Assembly: GCA_934546985.1 (NCBI GenBank)
Contig: CAKTEE010000001.1
Location: 1-64,000, forward strand
Source of the DNA: an uncultured Eubacteriales bacterium
GTDB lineage: Bacteria > Bacillota > Clostridia > Oscillospirales > Acutalibacteraceae
DNA: 64,000 nt
Reading direction: 5' to 3'
The translations under genes were made by a program, and so were the position numbers. Under the pieces are notes generated by a model, which was not told the DNA's origin, did not search any database, and worked only from the letters and a program-made list of their open reading frames with translations. Below are positions 27,564 through 36,456 of the stretch, in pieces. Every line of letters starts with the position of its first letter. The stretch's first letter is position 1.

Positions 27564-27771
27564 TATATCGGATGATTTTGAGATGGCATTTATTATATTT
27601 CTATGGTACAATAAAATAATCGGATGTTATTTTGGAATACAATCTTAATAATTTGCCGAAATTTTAAGAAAGGTGTCTTGGTCTATGTGTGAACAACTCT
27701 AAAGTTTGAGGGAATCCAAGTGTGAGAAAATATGCATAGAACCATGCAAAAATGATGTGGTGTGAGAGATT

Positions 27772-28095
27772 ATGGCTACTTCAGTTGATTACATAGAGTT
27801 TGTCTGTGAGCAAATAAAAGAAACAGGTGCAGTACGGTATCGAAAAATGTTTGGCGAATATATGGTGTATGTGAATGATAAGCCGGTGCTTTTGGTTTGC
27901 GATAATACTGTATACGTGAAACAATTAGATTGCCTTTCAAAAATATTGGCGGATTCTTCCACCGGTGTACCGTATTCGGGAGCAAAGGAGCATTATATTT
28001 TGGATATTGAGGACAGTTCCTTTAGCAGGGAGGTAGTTTCTATTTTAGAAAAGGTAACGCCGGTACCCAAACCCAGAAAGAAAAAGAATAAATAA
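27772..28095 (+). CDS. TfoX N-terminal-domain protein
   Basis: A 107-residue protein matching the TfoX N-terminal domain (VDYIEFVCEQIKETGAVRYRKMFGEYMVYVNDKPV), with a basic tail (KPRKKKNK). Stand-alone N-domains are widespread in Clostridia; despite the name there is no evidence that this one controls competence. The promoter is not obvious. A terminator follows, so it is probably monocistronic. Confidence 0.8.
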   Translation: MATSVDYIEFVCEQIKETGAVRYRKMFGEYMVYVNDKPVLLVCDNTVYVKQLDCLSKILADSSTGVPYSGAKEHYILDIEDSSFSREVVSILEKVTPVPKPRKKKNK

Positions 28096-28112
28096 AATAT
28101 AATGAAACAGGG

Positions 28113-28141
28113 CGCCATTGTGTAAAATACAATGGCGTTTT
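28113..28141 (+). terminator. Terminator after the TfoX-like gene
   Basis: CGCCATTG pairs with CAATGGCG around a 9-base loop, followed by TTTTA. Confidence 0.85.
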
Positions 28142-28281
28142 ATAATCGCATAAAATTCACTGGTGAACGCAACACTTGAACACAAGTTGCTAAAAACCAT
28201 AGAGCAAAATACAGGATTTTGTTGATTCAAGGCAACGTTGTTTGTTACAATATGATTAATTGTTTTTAGGAGGTGAAAAAA

Positions 28282-28449
28282 TTGGCGAATAAAAAGGGAC
28301 GTCCGACAGATAGTTTTAAAGACAGCCGTGTAACCGCACGTATTGAAGCTGATGTAAGACAAAGACTGATAGATTATTGTAAAAAACAGGGAATCACAGA
28401 AGCGAAAGGTGTTCGATTGGCTGTTTTAAAACTTTTGGAGGAAGAGTAA
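28282..28449 (+). CDS. Small ribbon-helix-helix-like DNA-binding protein
   Basis: A 55-residue protein starting at TTG 28282 with a strong AGGAGGTGA site 6 bases upstream. A basic N-terminal arm (NKKGRPTD) is followed by a strand SRVTARIEA and two helices (DVRQRLIDYCKKQG and EAKGVRLAVLKLLEE), the layout of Arc/CopG/MetJ-type dimers. No toxin or partner gene is adjacent. Its target is unknown. Confidence 0.7.
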   Translation: MANKKGRPTDSFKDSRVTARIEADVRQRLIDYCKKQGITEAKGVRLAVLKLLEEE

Positions 28450-28740
28450 AAGAAAAGGCGGTGTATTTTCAAAGAGAATGATATCGCTTAATTGAATTAA
28501 AAGCATTATTGAAAGATTATTCCCTATATCACTATTTAGCTATTTGGATAAAAAGAAGTGATTTTTTGAACTGCATTTATTTGGGCAGGGTTCTGTGATA
28601 TAAAACTTTTTGCAATTCAATCTAACGGCTATTATTTAAAAACTAAAAAGTGAAATTATGTCTATTGTAATACAGCGCAGTTTTACTTTGTTCTTATTAG
28701 TAAAAAATTATATTTTTTCGGTTACTGAAGAAAAACCGTA
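28450..28740. other. A+T-rich intergenic stretch
   Basis: No reading frame with a ribosome binding site, no strong hairpin and no repeat was seen. The stretch separates the small DNA-binding protein from the minD promoter. Confidence 0.5.
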
Positions 28741-28769
28741 TTGTTTCTGGCTTTAGATTGTGATAAAAT
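28741..28769 (+). promoter_or_regulatory. Probable promoter of minD-mgsA
   Basis: TTGTTT at 28741-28746 and TAAAAT at 28764-28769 with a 17-base spacer, 40 bases before minD. Confidence 0.5.
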
Positions 28770-28808
28770 GAAATAAGAAAAGATTTCAATATGGGAAGGG
28801 CGCAGTTT

Positions 28809-29546
28809 ATGGGGAGAATTGTGGTGGTGACCTCCGGTAAAGGGGGGGTAGGAAAATCTACCGTATCCTGTGGCTGTGCAGTATCTTTAGCGCATCAGGG
28901 AAAAAAAGTTTTGCTTATTGACGGAGATATTGGGCTGAGAAGTTTAGACACGATGCTGGGTACTTCGGAGCGCACAGTTTATCATTGGGAAGATGTTTTG
29001 AAAAAGCGCTGTAAAGAAGAAGATGCTATCATTCAGGTGACTGATTCTGAATCATTATTTTTGTTAACCGCGCCTTTTTTTGCCGATGAACTTTCGGATT
29101 CTGAAGCTTTTCGTGAGATGTGTTTCAATCTGGCGGAGGAATATGATTTTATTATTATTGATTCTCCTGCTGGTTTAGGCCGAGGGTTTTCCATTGCCGT
29201 GCATGGCGCAGAGGAAGCCCTTGTGGTGGTAACGCCTGATCCGGTTTCTATCCATGCGGCGGGGGTAACGCAAGCCAAGCTGGCAGAAGCAAATGTCGCG
29301 GCAAAAATGCTGTTAAACCGTTTTAAAGTGTACCCGATTATCCGGCGGTCAATGCCAAATATTGATGATGCGATTGACCAAACGGGGCTTCAGTTAATTG
29401 GTATTATTCCGGAAGATAAAGAAATAGCCTACAGTGCGGCAAAGGGGCAGATATATTTGGCACGCAGCCGTGCAGTTAAGGCGTTTGACAGGGTTATACG
29501 GCGGCTGCAGGGTGAGGAAATCCCTTTAAAACATCTTGTAAAATGA
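28809..29546 (+). CDS. minD: MinD-like septum-site ATPase
   Basis: A 245-residue ParA/MinD ATPase. Deviant Walker A TSGKGGVGKST near residue 9, LLIDGDIGLRSLDTMLG, DFIIIDSPAGLGRG and VVTPDPVSIHAAG are MinD hallmarks. The C-terminus (RVIRRLQGEEIPLKHLVK) is short; the usual amphipathic membrane-targeting helix is not obvious. MinC and MinE genes are not adjacent. ATG 28809 has GGGAAGGG upstream. It precedes mgsA, a pairing I recall from other Clostridia. Confidence 0.85.
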   Translation: MGRIVVVTSGKGGVGKSTVSCGCAVSLAHQGKKVLLIDGDIGLRSLDTMLGTSERTVYHWEDVLKKRCKEEDAIIQVTDSESLFLLTAPFFADELSDSEAFREMCFNLAEEYDFIIIDSPAGLGRGFSIAVHGAEEALVVVTPDPVSIHAAGVTQAKLAEANVAAKMLLNRFKVYPIIRRSMPNIDDAIDQTGLQLIGIIPEDKEIAYSAAKGQIYLARSRAVKAFDRVIRRLQGEEIPLKHLVK

Positions 29547-29597
29547 TTGAATTTCTGATAAAATAGACTAAACAGAGTGAGCCAAAGGGGGATAAGT

Positions 29598-30005
29598 ATG
29601 AATATTGCACTGATATCACATGATGAAAAAAAGGAACTGATGGTTCAATTTTGTATTGCATATTGCGGTATATTGAGCAGACATAATCTTTGTGCTACAG
29701 GTACAACCGGCAAAATCGTTTCCGAAGCAACCGGTTTGCCCATTACTAAATTTTTAAGCGGAAGTCAGGGCGGTGACCAGCAGATTGCTGCGAGGATTGC
29801 CTGTAACGAGATTGACTTGTTGTTATTTTTCAGAGATCCGTTAAATCCTAAACCGCATGAACCGAATGAAGCGAACCTTCTCAGGCTTTGTGATGTACAT
29901 AATATTCCTGTTGCTACAAATATTGCAACAGCCGAAGCATTAATTCACAGCCTTGATCGTGGTGATTTGGATTGGCGTGATATTGTTAACCCCAAGATGA
30001 AATAA
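29598..30005 (+). CDS. mgsA: Methylglyoxal synthase
   Basis: A 135-residue enzyme turning dihydroxyacetone phosphate into methylglyoxal and phosphate, a bypass under phosphate limitation or sugar-phosphate stress. Visible: [34 protein letters not shown] with the catalytic Asp, and [17 protein letters not shown] 29598 has AAAGGGGGATAAG upstream. Downstream of minD by 51 bases, probably co-transcribed. Confidence 0.95.
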   Translation: MNIALISHDEKKELMVQFCIAYCGILSRHNLCATGTTGKIVSEATGLPITKFLSGSQGGDQQIAARIACNEIDLLLFFRDPLNPKPHEPNEANLLRLCDVHNIPVATNIATAEALIHSLDRGDLDWRDIVNPKMK

Positions 30006-30067
30006 ATAGATGGAATCATCTTTGCTTTGGATTGCAGGCGAATACAGTAAAAATGGATTAAAATAAA

Positions 30068-30108
30068 TTCCCCTTGTGCCGAAAAATAGTTTCTGCACAA
30101 GGGGATTG
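30068..30108 (+). terminator. Terminator after mgsA
   Basis: CCCCTTGTGC pairs with GCACAAGGGG, a 10-bp G+C-rich stem. The tail (ATTGCTGTATTTT) is only moderately T-rich. Confidence 0.75.
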
Positions 30109-30274
30109 CTGTATTTTCATATGTTTGTCATCTCGAAACCGGAAGAAATTTTTGGGTTTTATTAGCAGAACTTTGCAAATCTAAATTGTATGTGCTTGAA
30201 TAATAGGATAGAGAACGTGGTACAAGGTGGTTTGTCAGTTTTCTTATAGTGGTTTTATAATAAGTCATTTGTTT

Positions 30275-30490
30275 TCATAAATTATTATAAATTTCTATTC
30301 CCAATATTTCTATGCTCAATCCATCTGTATATCCGGATTCTGAGTTGAAGTTGATGGTATGATATTTTGTGACTTTATAAAGGATTGCCCTATATTCAAC
30401 ACTGCCGCCGTCTTTATAGTATATGGGGAATGGTATTAATGAAAGTAAAATGATCACTATACTTATCCCAATTATCACTTTCTTTTTCAT
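30275..30490 (-). CDS. Small membrane-anchored/secreted protein of unknown function
   Basis: A 71-residue protein. A lysine start (MKKK) and one hydrophobic segment (residues 5-24, IIGISIVIILLSLIPFPIYY) suggest a signal anchor. The rest is a short beta-rich domain (KDGGSVEYRAILYKVTKYH, IEILGIEIYNN). I recall many Firmicute hypothetical proteins of this shape, often multicopy, without assigned function. Ribosome binding site is weak (GTAAGAACC). Confidence 0.7.
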   Translation of the reverse strand: MKKKVIIGISIVIILLSLIPFPIYYKDGGSVEYRAILYKVTKYHTINFNSESGYTDGLSIEILGIEIYNNL

Positions 30491-30538
30491 AAATATGGTT
30501 CTTACCTTAATTTCAATTTATTTTTACATGATACAATA

Positions 30539-30583
30539 AACCCTTCTGAAAAATAATTTGTTTTTCAGAAGGGTTCTGCTTTT
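30539..30583. terminator. Bidirectional terminator-like hairpin
   Basis: A perfect 15-bp stem AACCCTTCTGAAAAA/TTTTTCAGAAGGGTT with a 7-base loop. The plus-strand side has a T8 run; the minus-strand side has TTTATT. It ends the small gene upstream on the minus strand. Confidence 0.8.
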
Positions 30584-30612
30584 TTTACATAATTAATATT
30601 ATAAATGTAAAA

Positions 30613-30852
30613 TTATGCATTCTGATTTTCTGCAAGCCAAACCTTTGCTTCCATTTCGCTAATGGGGAGAATGTCTTCTTCTACATATTTACTTTCTGTG
30701 CCGCCCTTGCCGCAGAGAAAATAGAGACCTTTTTTTGTCTGATAAAGAGCTTCCTCGTATCCAGCCGGATCACCAAAAGTGCCAACATTGATGTTTGCAA
30801 TCTGTTCAGCAGTTTCCGTATTGTATACTTTTCTGTTAACGGTTTTCTTCAT
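30613..30852 (-). CDS. Small hypothetical protein
   Basis: A 79-residue soluble protein with KKTVNRKVYNTETAEQIA, ALYQTKKGLYFLCGKGG and EMEAKVWLAENQ. Similar small proteins (KKGxxFLxGxGG, EEEAKEWLE) are common on Firmicute chromosomes, plasmids and phages; the function is not known to me. ATG 30852 has GGAAAGGAGT upstream, so the longer frame starting at 30951 is rejected. Confidence 0.7.
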   Translation of the reverse strand: MKKTVNRKVYNTETAEQIANINVGTFGDPAGYEEALYQTKKGLYFLCGKGGTESKYVEEDILPISEMEAKVWLAENQNA

Positions 30853-31038
30853 ATTCGGAATTACTCCTTTCCATACTTTTACATTACATTTCAAACATAT
30901 TTTTTCTGTAATTCCCTTTATAATTATAGCATTTCGAGTTTGCTTCATCAATGTTCACCATGAACAAGATTTGCCATAAAAAAGTAAAAAAACAGGTACA
31001 TTAGCTTTAGAAATTTGCAATAAATCAAGGATTTGCCT

Positions 31039-31917
31039 TTATTTTACCGGGATTTTCTCGTCTTTTTCCTTTTCTTCTTCCTGCAGCAACAGCAGGCGTG
31101 GACGGACAGTGACGCTGTCGTAGTTCCGTTTATAGCGTACGCTGTAACGGTACTTTTTATTACAGAACCGGCAATAAAAAATAGCACGGAAGGCTTGACT
31201 TTTATATTCCCAATGACTGAGGCGCTCCATACTTGAACTGCAATTTTCACATTTACAATGGAGGTAAGCTTTATCAACAAATGGGCTGTTAATATCTGAA
31301 ATATAATAAGCTTTAAATGAAAGGCGATCATAAAATGTTTGATCGCAAATACGGACAAAGGAAGAAAAATCAAGTTTGTGAAAAATATTTTGCATACAGC
31401 CGGCACTGAGAATACTATCTGTAAGGGCGCGGTGCAGTTCAAGCCCCTGCGTATCAACTGCCAGCAACTGTGCAGCGGCAGATAGCCCTAATTGCTGTTC
31501 TCCGGGCCAATGCAGGTATTCCTGTACATATACTTGCAAATCACCGTATTGTTTTAGAAAAGGAATGTAGGGGATTCCATTAAAATATTTAAAATTTTCA
31601 ATTAAAACACGCAGGTCAGTTTCTCCCCATGTTAGGATTACAGTTTCTTCGCTGCCAATCCATTTTTTAAATTCAGACATGGCTTTGGTAAAAGGAAGCC
31701 CATTTGTTAAATCTTCGTTTTGGATATGGGTTAGGTTTTTAATTCTGGTATGTATTTTCTTGGTAAGCTGGGCACGTACAAACATACGAAAATCCCCGGT
31801 GTTTTTTAAACGGTCATTTAGTTTGACAGCGCCGATTTCTATAATTTCATTTAAATAGCCATTTAGTTTTTTGCTAAACGCGCTGTTCCATTCTAAATCC
31901 ATAATTACATACTGCAT
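31039..31917 (-). CDS. DEDDh-type 3'-5' exonuclease with C-terminal zinc-ribbon-like region
   Basis: About 292 residues. The exonuclease (RNase T/DnaQ-like) core begins MDLEWN near residue 6 with Asp-Leu-Glu metal ligands, then EIIEIGAVKLND, TWGETDLRVL and ELHRALTDSILSAG with the final Asp. The C-terminal part has CKCENC and CRFCNKK, a possible zinc ribbon, then an acidic Lys/Glu tail. It resembles the KapD/sporulation-inhibitor type exonucleases of Firmicutes; substrate (RNA or DNA) is not evident. ATG 31917 has TTGAGGT 7 bases upstream. Confidence 0.8.
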   Translation of the reverse strand: MQYVIMDLEWNSAFSKKLNGYLNEIIEIGAVKLNDRLKNTGDFRMFVRAQLTKKIHTRIKNLTHIQNEDLTNGLPFTKAMSEFKKWIGSEETVILTWGETDLRVLIENFKYFNGIPYIPFLKQYGDLQVYVQEYLHWPGEQQLGLSAAAQLLAVDTQGLELHRALTDSILSAGCMQNIFHKLDFSSFVRICDQTFYDRLSFKAYYISDINSPFVDKAYLHCKCENCSSSMERLSHWEYKSQAFRAIFYCRFCNKKYRYSVRYKRNYDSVTVRPRLLLLQEEEKEKDEKIPVK

Positions 31918-31986
31918 GCGCATTACCTCAACAATCAGAATATGCTTATTGTAGCATACTATCAAGCGCAGGGCAACTAAATAAAT

Positions 31987-32024
31987 AATCCGACAGATTT
32001 CAAGTAAATCTGTCGGATTGTTTT
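31987..32024 (-). terminator. Terminator of the thiamine operon
   Basis: A perfect 14-bp stem AATCCGACAGATTT/AAATCTGTCGGATT with a 5-base loop. The minus-strand tail is ATTTATT. It directly follows the stop of the HAD gene. Confidence 0.85.
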
Positions 32025-32662
32025 TATGCAGGAAACAATTCAGAGAATGATAAAATTGTATGATTGCATATTTTTTTTAATTCATCAAACATGGTGCAGG
32101 AGTAGCTATCGTAAACGCCGATAGTTTTACAGCCGGCACTGCGTGCGCTTTCTGCCGCAAAAACAGAATCTTCAAATACAGTGCATTCGCAGCAAAAAAA
32201 TCCAAGTCTATCTGCGCATACACGAAAAAAATCAGGATTCCGTTTTCCTCCGGTGATTTCATTACTGTATACAAACCTATGAAACAGTGAAAAAATACCA
32301 TTATTCTGTAAAACCGCTTCGCATAGCTTTTGTGTGCAGGAGGTGCCTATTATCATGGGAATGCCCTGCGTTTGCAAATGGATTAAATATTCCTTAACGC
32401 CTTCTTTTAAAGATATGTGGTATTTATATTCGATATAAGCCATTTCATCAATTTGTTTTAATATCTCTTCCGGTGTTTTGGGGATATGGTAACGCTGAAT
32501 GATGTATTTTGCACCTTCAAGAAAGCTGAGTTTTGTAATGGCATTCCGGTATTCTTCATCTGGCTTATGTCCATAAAAATGCAGTAAATCATTATCAACT
32601 TTATCCCAGACATGCATGGAGTCAATCAGCGTGCCGTCTAAATCAAAAATAGCGCCTTTCAT
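32024..32662 (-). CDS. HAD phosphatase ending the thiamine operon (candidate TMP phosphatase)
   Basis: A 212-residue HAD hydrolase. Motif I FDLDGTLIDS at residues 5-14, motif II IIGTSC, motif III lysine in GGKRNPDFF, motif IV VFEDSVFAAESARSAG. The cap is helical, beta-phosphoglucomutase-like. It overlaps thiE by 4 bases and is the last gene under the TPP riboswitch. ThiL is absent from the operon. A phosphatase converting thiamine phosphate to thiamine, or a salvage phosphatase for pyrimidine or thiazole phosphates, would fit; this is inferred from context. Confidence 0.85.
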   Translation of the reverse strand: MKGAIFDLDGTLIDSMHVWDKVDNDLLHFYGHKPDEEYRNAITKLSFLEGAKYIIQRYHIPKTPEEILKQIDEMAYIEYKYHISLKEGVKEYLIHLQTQGIPMIIGTSCTQKLCEAVLQNNGIFSLFHRFVYSNEITGGKRNPDFFRVCADRLGFFCCECTVFEDSVFAAESARSAGCKTIGVYDSYSCTMFDELKKICNHTILSFSELFPA

Positions 32663-33291
32663 GATTTATCTCCGCGGAAACGGTATAACAGATTGCGTGC
32701 GGCTTCAGTTTCATTTGGCTGGCCCATGATGGCAGAGATTATTGCAATGCCATCTGCTCCATTTAAACGATGAACATTGTCCAGATGGATTCCCCCAATG
32801 GCAATCGTTGGAAGAGAAACCGTATTTTTTACCTGCCAGTAGGCATCGAGCCCGCGGGTAGAGGCATCTTTTTTGGTATCGGTTGGAAAAACCGCGCCGA
32901 AACCAATGTAATCTGTACCGTCAGCCTGCGCTTTCAGGGCTGTTTCAACAGTGTTTGCAGAAACGCCTAATAGTTTATCCGGACCAATCAGGCGGCGCGC
33001 AGTGTCTGCGGGTATGTCGCTTTGCCCGATATGTACGCCGTCCGCATTTACTGCCAAAGCAATGTCAATTCTATCGTTAATAAGCAAAGGAATTTGGTAT
33101 TGGTCTGTTACTGCTTTTATGCGGTGTGCGATATGGTAAAAATCCAAAGTACTGATGTTTTTTTCCCGAAGCTGAACCATAGTAACACCGCCCTGAATTG
33201 CTTTTTCAACAGCCTGCGGAAGTTTATCGGGCGGACACAGGGAGCTGTCTGTTACAAGGTATAGTGTATAGTCGATATTTTTACAATTCAT
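32659..33291 (-). CDS. thiE: Thiamine phosphate synthase ThiE
   Basis: A 210-residue TIM barrel that joins HMP-PP and thiazole phosphate. Motifs: YLVTDSSLC, GGVTMVQLREKN, IPLLINDRIDIALAVNADGVHIGQSD, GVSANTVETALKAQ, DYIGFGAVFPTDTKKDA and IAIGGI. Overlaps thiM by 11 bases. Confidence 0.96.
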   Translation of the reverse strand: MNCKNIDYTLYLVTDSSLCPPDKLPQAVEKAIQGGVTMVQLREKNISTLDFYHIAHRIKAVTDQYQIPLLINDRIDIALAVNADGVHIGQSDIPADTARRLIGPDKLLGVSANTVETALKAQADGTDYIGFGAVFPTDTKKDASTRGLDAYWQVKNTVSLPTIAIGGIHLDNVHRLNGADGIAIISAIMGQPNETEAARNLLYRFRGDKS

Positions 33292-34135
33292 ATATACGCC
33301 CCCTTTGCAGGATATCCTGCGGACTAAGCAGGTTCAGAGCATCTATCAGCTTAACATGGAAAGTGCCGCTTCCACAGCCTTCATGAGAGGAGATATATTC
33401 ATATGCAATTTCACCGGCAAGGCACATGGCAAGGACGCCTGCGGCGGCTGACGCCGTGATATCCTCACTGCCTGCACAAAGGGCGGCAACCAGAGCGCTG
33501 CACATACAACCGGTGCCTGTTACACATTCCAGCATTTCATGTCCGTTCTGAATTGCAAATAACTCGGCAGGGGAGGCAATAATATCAATTTCACCCGTTG
33601 CACACACGGTACAGTTGAATTGTTTTGCAGTTTTCTGAACCTTTTTTCCTTGTTCACGGAGGTTTTCAAGGGTAACTTTATCATCAGCAGATGCATCAAC
33701 GCCTTGTGTATTGGAAGAATAGCCGCCGAGCGCCAAAATTTCAGAAAGGTTCCCGCGGATAACGCACGGATGAACATCTGTAGTCAGTGTTTTGCATACT
33801 CTATCGCGCAAACGGCTTGCACCTGCCCCTACAGGGTCAAGAATGACAGGCGTATTCAGTTCGTTTGCTTTTTTTCCTGCGGCCTCCATAGCATGAATGA
33901 CAAAGGGCTGGAGCCCTCCGGTATTTAACAGTACGGCAGAAGAAACAGATACAATATCGTCGATTTCTTCCATTGCATCGGACATAATCGGTGATGCTCC
34001 TATGGCAAGAATTGCATTTGCACAGTCGTTTACTGTGATGTTATTTGTAATACAGTCAATCACACGTTTTTGCGCCCGCGTTTTTTTCAATTCTCCGATG
34101 ATACGTTCCAGCATACTTTTACTGATGTTCTTCAA
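33281..34135 (-). CDS. thiM: Hydroxyethylthiazole kinase ThiM
   Basis: About 284 residues. It phosphorylates hydroxyethylthiazole for salvage. Motifs: DCITNNITVNDCANAILAIGASPIMSDA, LNTGGL, PVILDPVGAGASRLR, VIRGNLSEILAL and the anion-hole VTGTGCMCSALVAA. The start is placed at TTG 34135 because GCAGGTG lies 6 bases upstream; ATG 34114 (after the thiD stop) is the alternative. The long frame from 34192 lies wholly inside thiD. Its presence with no thiG/thiS/thiH here suggests thiazole is salvaged rather than made at this locus. Confidence 0.92.
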   Translation of the reverse strand: MKNISKSMLERIIGELKKTRAQKRVIDCITNNITVNDCANAILAIGASPIMSDAMEEIDDIVSVSSAVLLNTGGLQPFVIHAMEAAGKKANELNTPVILDPVGAGASRLRDRVCKTLTTDVHPCVIRGNLSEILALGGYSSNTQGVDASADDKVTLENLREQGKKVQKTAKQFNCTVCATGEIDIIASPAELFAIQNGHEMLECVTGTGCMCSALVAALCAGSEDITASAAAGVLAMCLAGEIAYEYISSHEGCGSGTFHVKLIDALNLLSPQDILQRGRIYEL

Positions 34136-34937
34136 TATTAACACCTGCTTTCCGGTAAAGTTCATAAAAATGGTGGGTGGGACCGTGTCCATGACCTAAA
34201 GGGATTCCATTGCGGATTGCCTGTGTTACATAAGCTTTGGCATTTTTTACAGCGCTGTACATATCCTTGCCCAAAGCAAGGTTTGCCGCAATTGCGGCAG
34301 AAAGGGTACAGCCTGTGCCGTGTGTGTGGTTTGTATCAATCCGTTCTCCCTGAAAACTGTAAAACTCTTTTCCGTCATACAGCCAATCCACGGGGGAATC
34401 GAGGGAATGCCCGCCTTTGAGCAAGATATTCCGGCATCCGGTTTCATCCTGCAGTTTACGGCAGGCCTGCAGGGCAGTTTGCGGGCTGTTTGCCGTAATG
34501 CCTGTCAGCACTTTCATTTCCGGTATATTAGGAGTTACAAGGGAAGCGAGGGGAAAAAGGCGGGTGGACAGTTCATCTACCGCATCCGGCCGGAGCAGGT
34601 TACAGCCGCTGGTAGATACCATTACAGGGTCAACGACCAGATACTGCGGTTTGTATTCTTCCAGCTTTTGCACAACAGTGCGGATAATTTGAGTGTTATA
34701 CAACATTCCGGTTTTTACCGCATGTACGTGAATGTCCTGAAATAAAGCGTCTATTTGCGCGGCAATAATAGCAGGGGATAGTTCTTCTACGGCTGTGACT
34801 GCTGCTGTGTTTTGTGCTGTTACAGCCGTTATTGCACAAAGGCCGTAAACGCCGTGTGAAGCAAAGGTTTTTAAATCTGCCTGAATACCGGCCCCTGCGC
34901 AGCTGTCGGATCCGGCAATTGTTAATACATTTTTCAT
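34119..34937 (-). CDS. thiD: Bifunctional HMP/HMP-phosphate kinase ThiD
   Basis: A 272-residue ribokinase-like enzyme making HMP-PP. Motifs: TIAGSDSCAGAGIQADLKTFASHGVYG, AVKTGML, VVDPVMVSTSG, TPNIPE, KGGH and HTHGTGCTLSAAIAANLA. Full length. Lies 4 bases after thiC and overlaps thiM. Confidence 0.96.
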   Translation of the reverse strand: MKNVLTIAGSDSCAGAGIQADLKTFASHGVYGLCAITAVTAQNTAAVTAVEELSPAIIAAQIDALFQDIHVHAVKTGMLYNTQIIRTVVQKLEEYKPQYLVVDPVMVSTSGCNLLRPDAVDELSTRLFPLASLVTPNIPEMKVLTGITANSPQTALQACRKLQDETGCRNILLKGGHSLDSPVDWLYDGKEFYSFQGERIDTNHTHGTGCTLSAAIAANLALGKDMYSAVKNAKAYVTQAIRNGIPLGHGHGPTHHFYELYRKAGVNIEEHQ

Positions 34938-34941
34938 CGTT

Positions 34942-36243
34942 TTAGTGCAGTTCCAATTTTTTGTTGCACATTACAGTATTCATGGTACGTACAGCGCACA
35001 GCTTACCGCACATGGTGCAGCTGTCTTCCAGTTCCGGTTTGGAGCCGGCACGGTATGCTTTGGCTTTTTCAGGGTCAATTGCCAAATCAAACATTTTATT
35101 CCAGTCCAGTTCTTTGCGTGCTGTGCTCATAGCGTCATCCCATTCACGTGCGCCGGGTATGCCCTTAGCAATATCACCGCTGTGTGCAGCAATTCTTGCG
35201 GCAATAATGCCCTCTTTCATATCTTCAAGGTCCGGCAAACGGAGATGTTCTGCCGGGGTAACATAGCAGAGAAAATCTGCGCCGCTCATTGCCGCGACTG
35301 CACCGCCGATAGCGCTGGTGATATGGTCATAGCCGGGGGCAACGTCCGTAGTAATCGGGCCAAGGACGTACAGAGGTGCGCCGTGGCAGAGTTTTTTCAT
35401 CATCAGCATGTTTGCACTGACTTCATTTAATGCCATATGGCCGGGACCTTCTATCATAACTTGTACGTTTTTTTCCCAGGCACGTTTTGTCAATTCGCCC
35501 AGAACAATCAATTCTTCAATTTGCGCCGCATCAGTTGCATCATGGATACAGCCGGGACGGCAGGCATCGCCAAGGCTAATGGTTACGTCATATTTTGCAA
35601 AAATGTCAAGAATTTTATCGTAATATTCATAGAAGGGATTTTCGTTGCCGGTAATTTTCATCCACGCAAAAAGCAGGGAGCCTCCGCGGGAAACAATATT
35701 TGTCAAACGTCCGTTTTTCTCAAAACGTTCCGCAGTAGAACGGTTAATGCCGGCGTGGATGGTCATAAAATCAACGCCGTCCTTTGCATGGGTTTCTACA
35801 ACCTCAAGGAATTCCTCTGCGGTGATTTTGCTCAGTTCTTTATCATAATAACCAATCGCGTCATAAATCGGTACAGTGCCAATCATTGCGGTGGAATATT
35901 CTACTACCCTTTGGCGGAACTCCTGCGTTTTGCCAAAGGAGCTTAAATCCATAATTGCTTCCGCTTTCATTTCTACTGCTTTTTTTACCTTTTCCATTTC
36001 CACATCAAAATCTTTGCTGTCACGGGAAATACCAAGGTTAACGTTGATTTTGGTCTGTAAGCCTTCGCCGATACCATAGGCGGTCAGAGACTTATGATTT
36101 TTGTTTGCAGGGATTACTGCACGCCCGCTGGCTACCAGTGCACGGATTTCCTCAGGGGTGCGGTGCTCATATTCGGCAACGCGTTCCATTTCCGGTGTAA
36201 TAATGCCTTTTTTTGCCGCGTCCATTTGGGTTGTATAGTTCAT
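34942..36243 (-). CDS. thiC: Phosphomethylpyrimidine synthase ThiC
   Basis: A 433-residue radical-SAM-type enzyme turning aminoimidazole ribotide into HMP-P. Visible: [45 protein letters not shown] and the C-terminal Fe-S ligands CTMCGKLC near residue 410. This is the short form typical of Clostridia. AACAGGAGGATTTGTT precedes the ATG. A TPP riboswitch controls it. Confidence 0.97.
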   Translation of the reverse strand: MNYTTQMDAAKKGIITPEMERVAEYEHRTPEEIRALVASGRAVIPANKNHKSLTAYGIGEGLQTKINVNLGISRDSKDFDVEMEKVKKAVEMKAEAIMDLSSFGKTQEFRQRVVEYSTAMIGTVPIYDAIGYYDKELSKITAEEFLEVVETHAKDGVDFMTIHAGINRSTAERFEKNGRLTNIVSRGGSLLFAWMKITGNENPFYEYYDKILDIFAKYDVTISLGDACRPGCIHDATDAAQIEELIVLGELTKRAWEKNVQVMIEGPGHMALNEVSANMLMMKKLCHGAPLYVLGPITTDVAPGYDHITSAIGGAVAAMSGADFLCYVTPAEHLRLPDLEDMKEGIIAARIAAHSGDIAKGIPGAREWDDAMSTARKELDWNKMFDLAIDPEKAKAYRAGSKPELEDSCTMCGKLCAVRTMNTVMCNKKLELH

Positions 36244-36271
36244 AACAAATCCTCCTGTTTTAAAATAATAA

Positions 36272-36299
36272 AAGCTTATCCGCCATGTGCGGATAAGCC
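36272..36299 (-). terminator. Riboswitch expression-platform terminator
   Basis: The minus-strand hairpin AGGCTTATCCGC/GCGGATAAGCTT is followed by TTATTATTTTA. It lies between the TPP aptamer and the thiC ribosome binding site, as expected for premature termination when TPP is bound. Confidence 0.8.
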
Positions 36300-36319
36300 T
36301 GTGTCATTTTTCAATTGGC

Positions 36320-36411
36320 AAAAGCTATTCCTACGATGGCGCTAACCATATCAGGTTCAAAGGGTTCCGGCAGCCGGCCGATCTCAGTCCAACAGGACAC
36401 CCCCAGCTTTT
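36320..36411 (-). promoter_or_regulatory. TPP riboswitch (THI element)
   Basis: Read on the minus strand, the P1 stem AAAAGCT/AGCTTTT encloses GGGGGTGTCC, the CTGAGAT core and the CCTTTGAACCTGAT-GGTTAG consensus, ending CGTAGGAA. These are the hallmarks of the thiamine pyrophosphate aptamer. It precedes thiC. Confidence 0.97.
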
Positions 36412-36425
36412 ATTCAGTTTCTTAT

Positions 36426-36454
36426 AGTTTAGCACACTTGTGCGGCGCTGTAAA
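36426..36454 (-). promoter_or_regulatory. Promoter of the thiamine operon
   Basis: On the minus strand TTTACA (36454-36449) and TAAACT (36431-36426) with a 17-base spacer. The -35 begins 3 bases after the accA stop. Confidence 0.65.
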
Positions 36455-36456
36455 GC

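Noticed and set aside
28282..28449. Toxin-antitoxin module
   Set aside because: The RHH-like protein could be an antitoxin, but no toxin-like frame with a ribosome binding site lies on either side.
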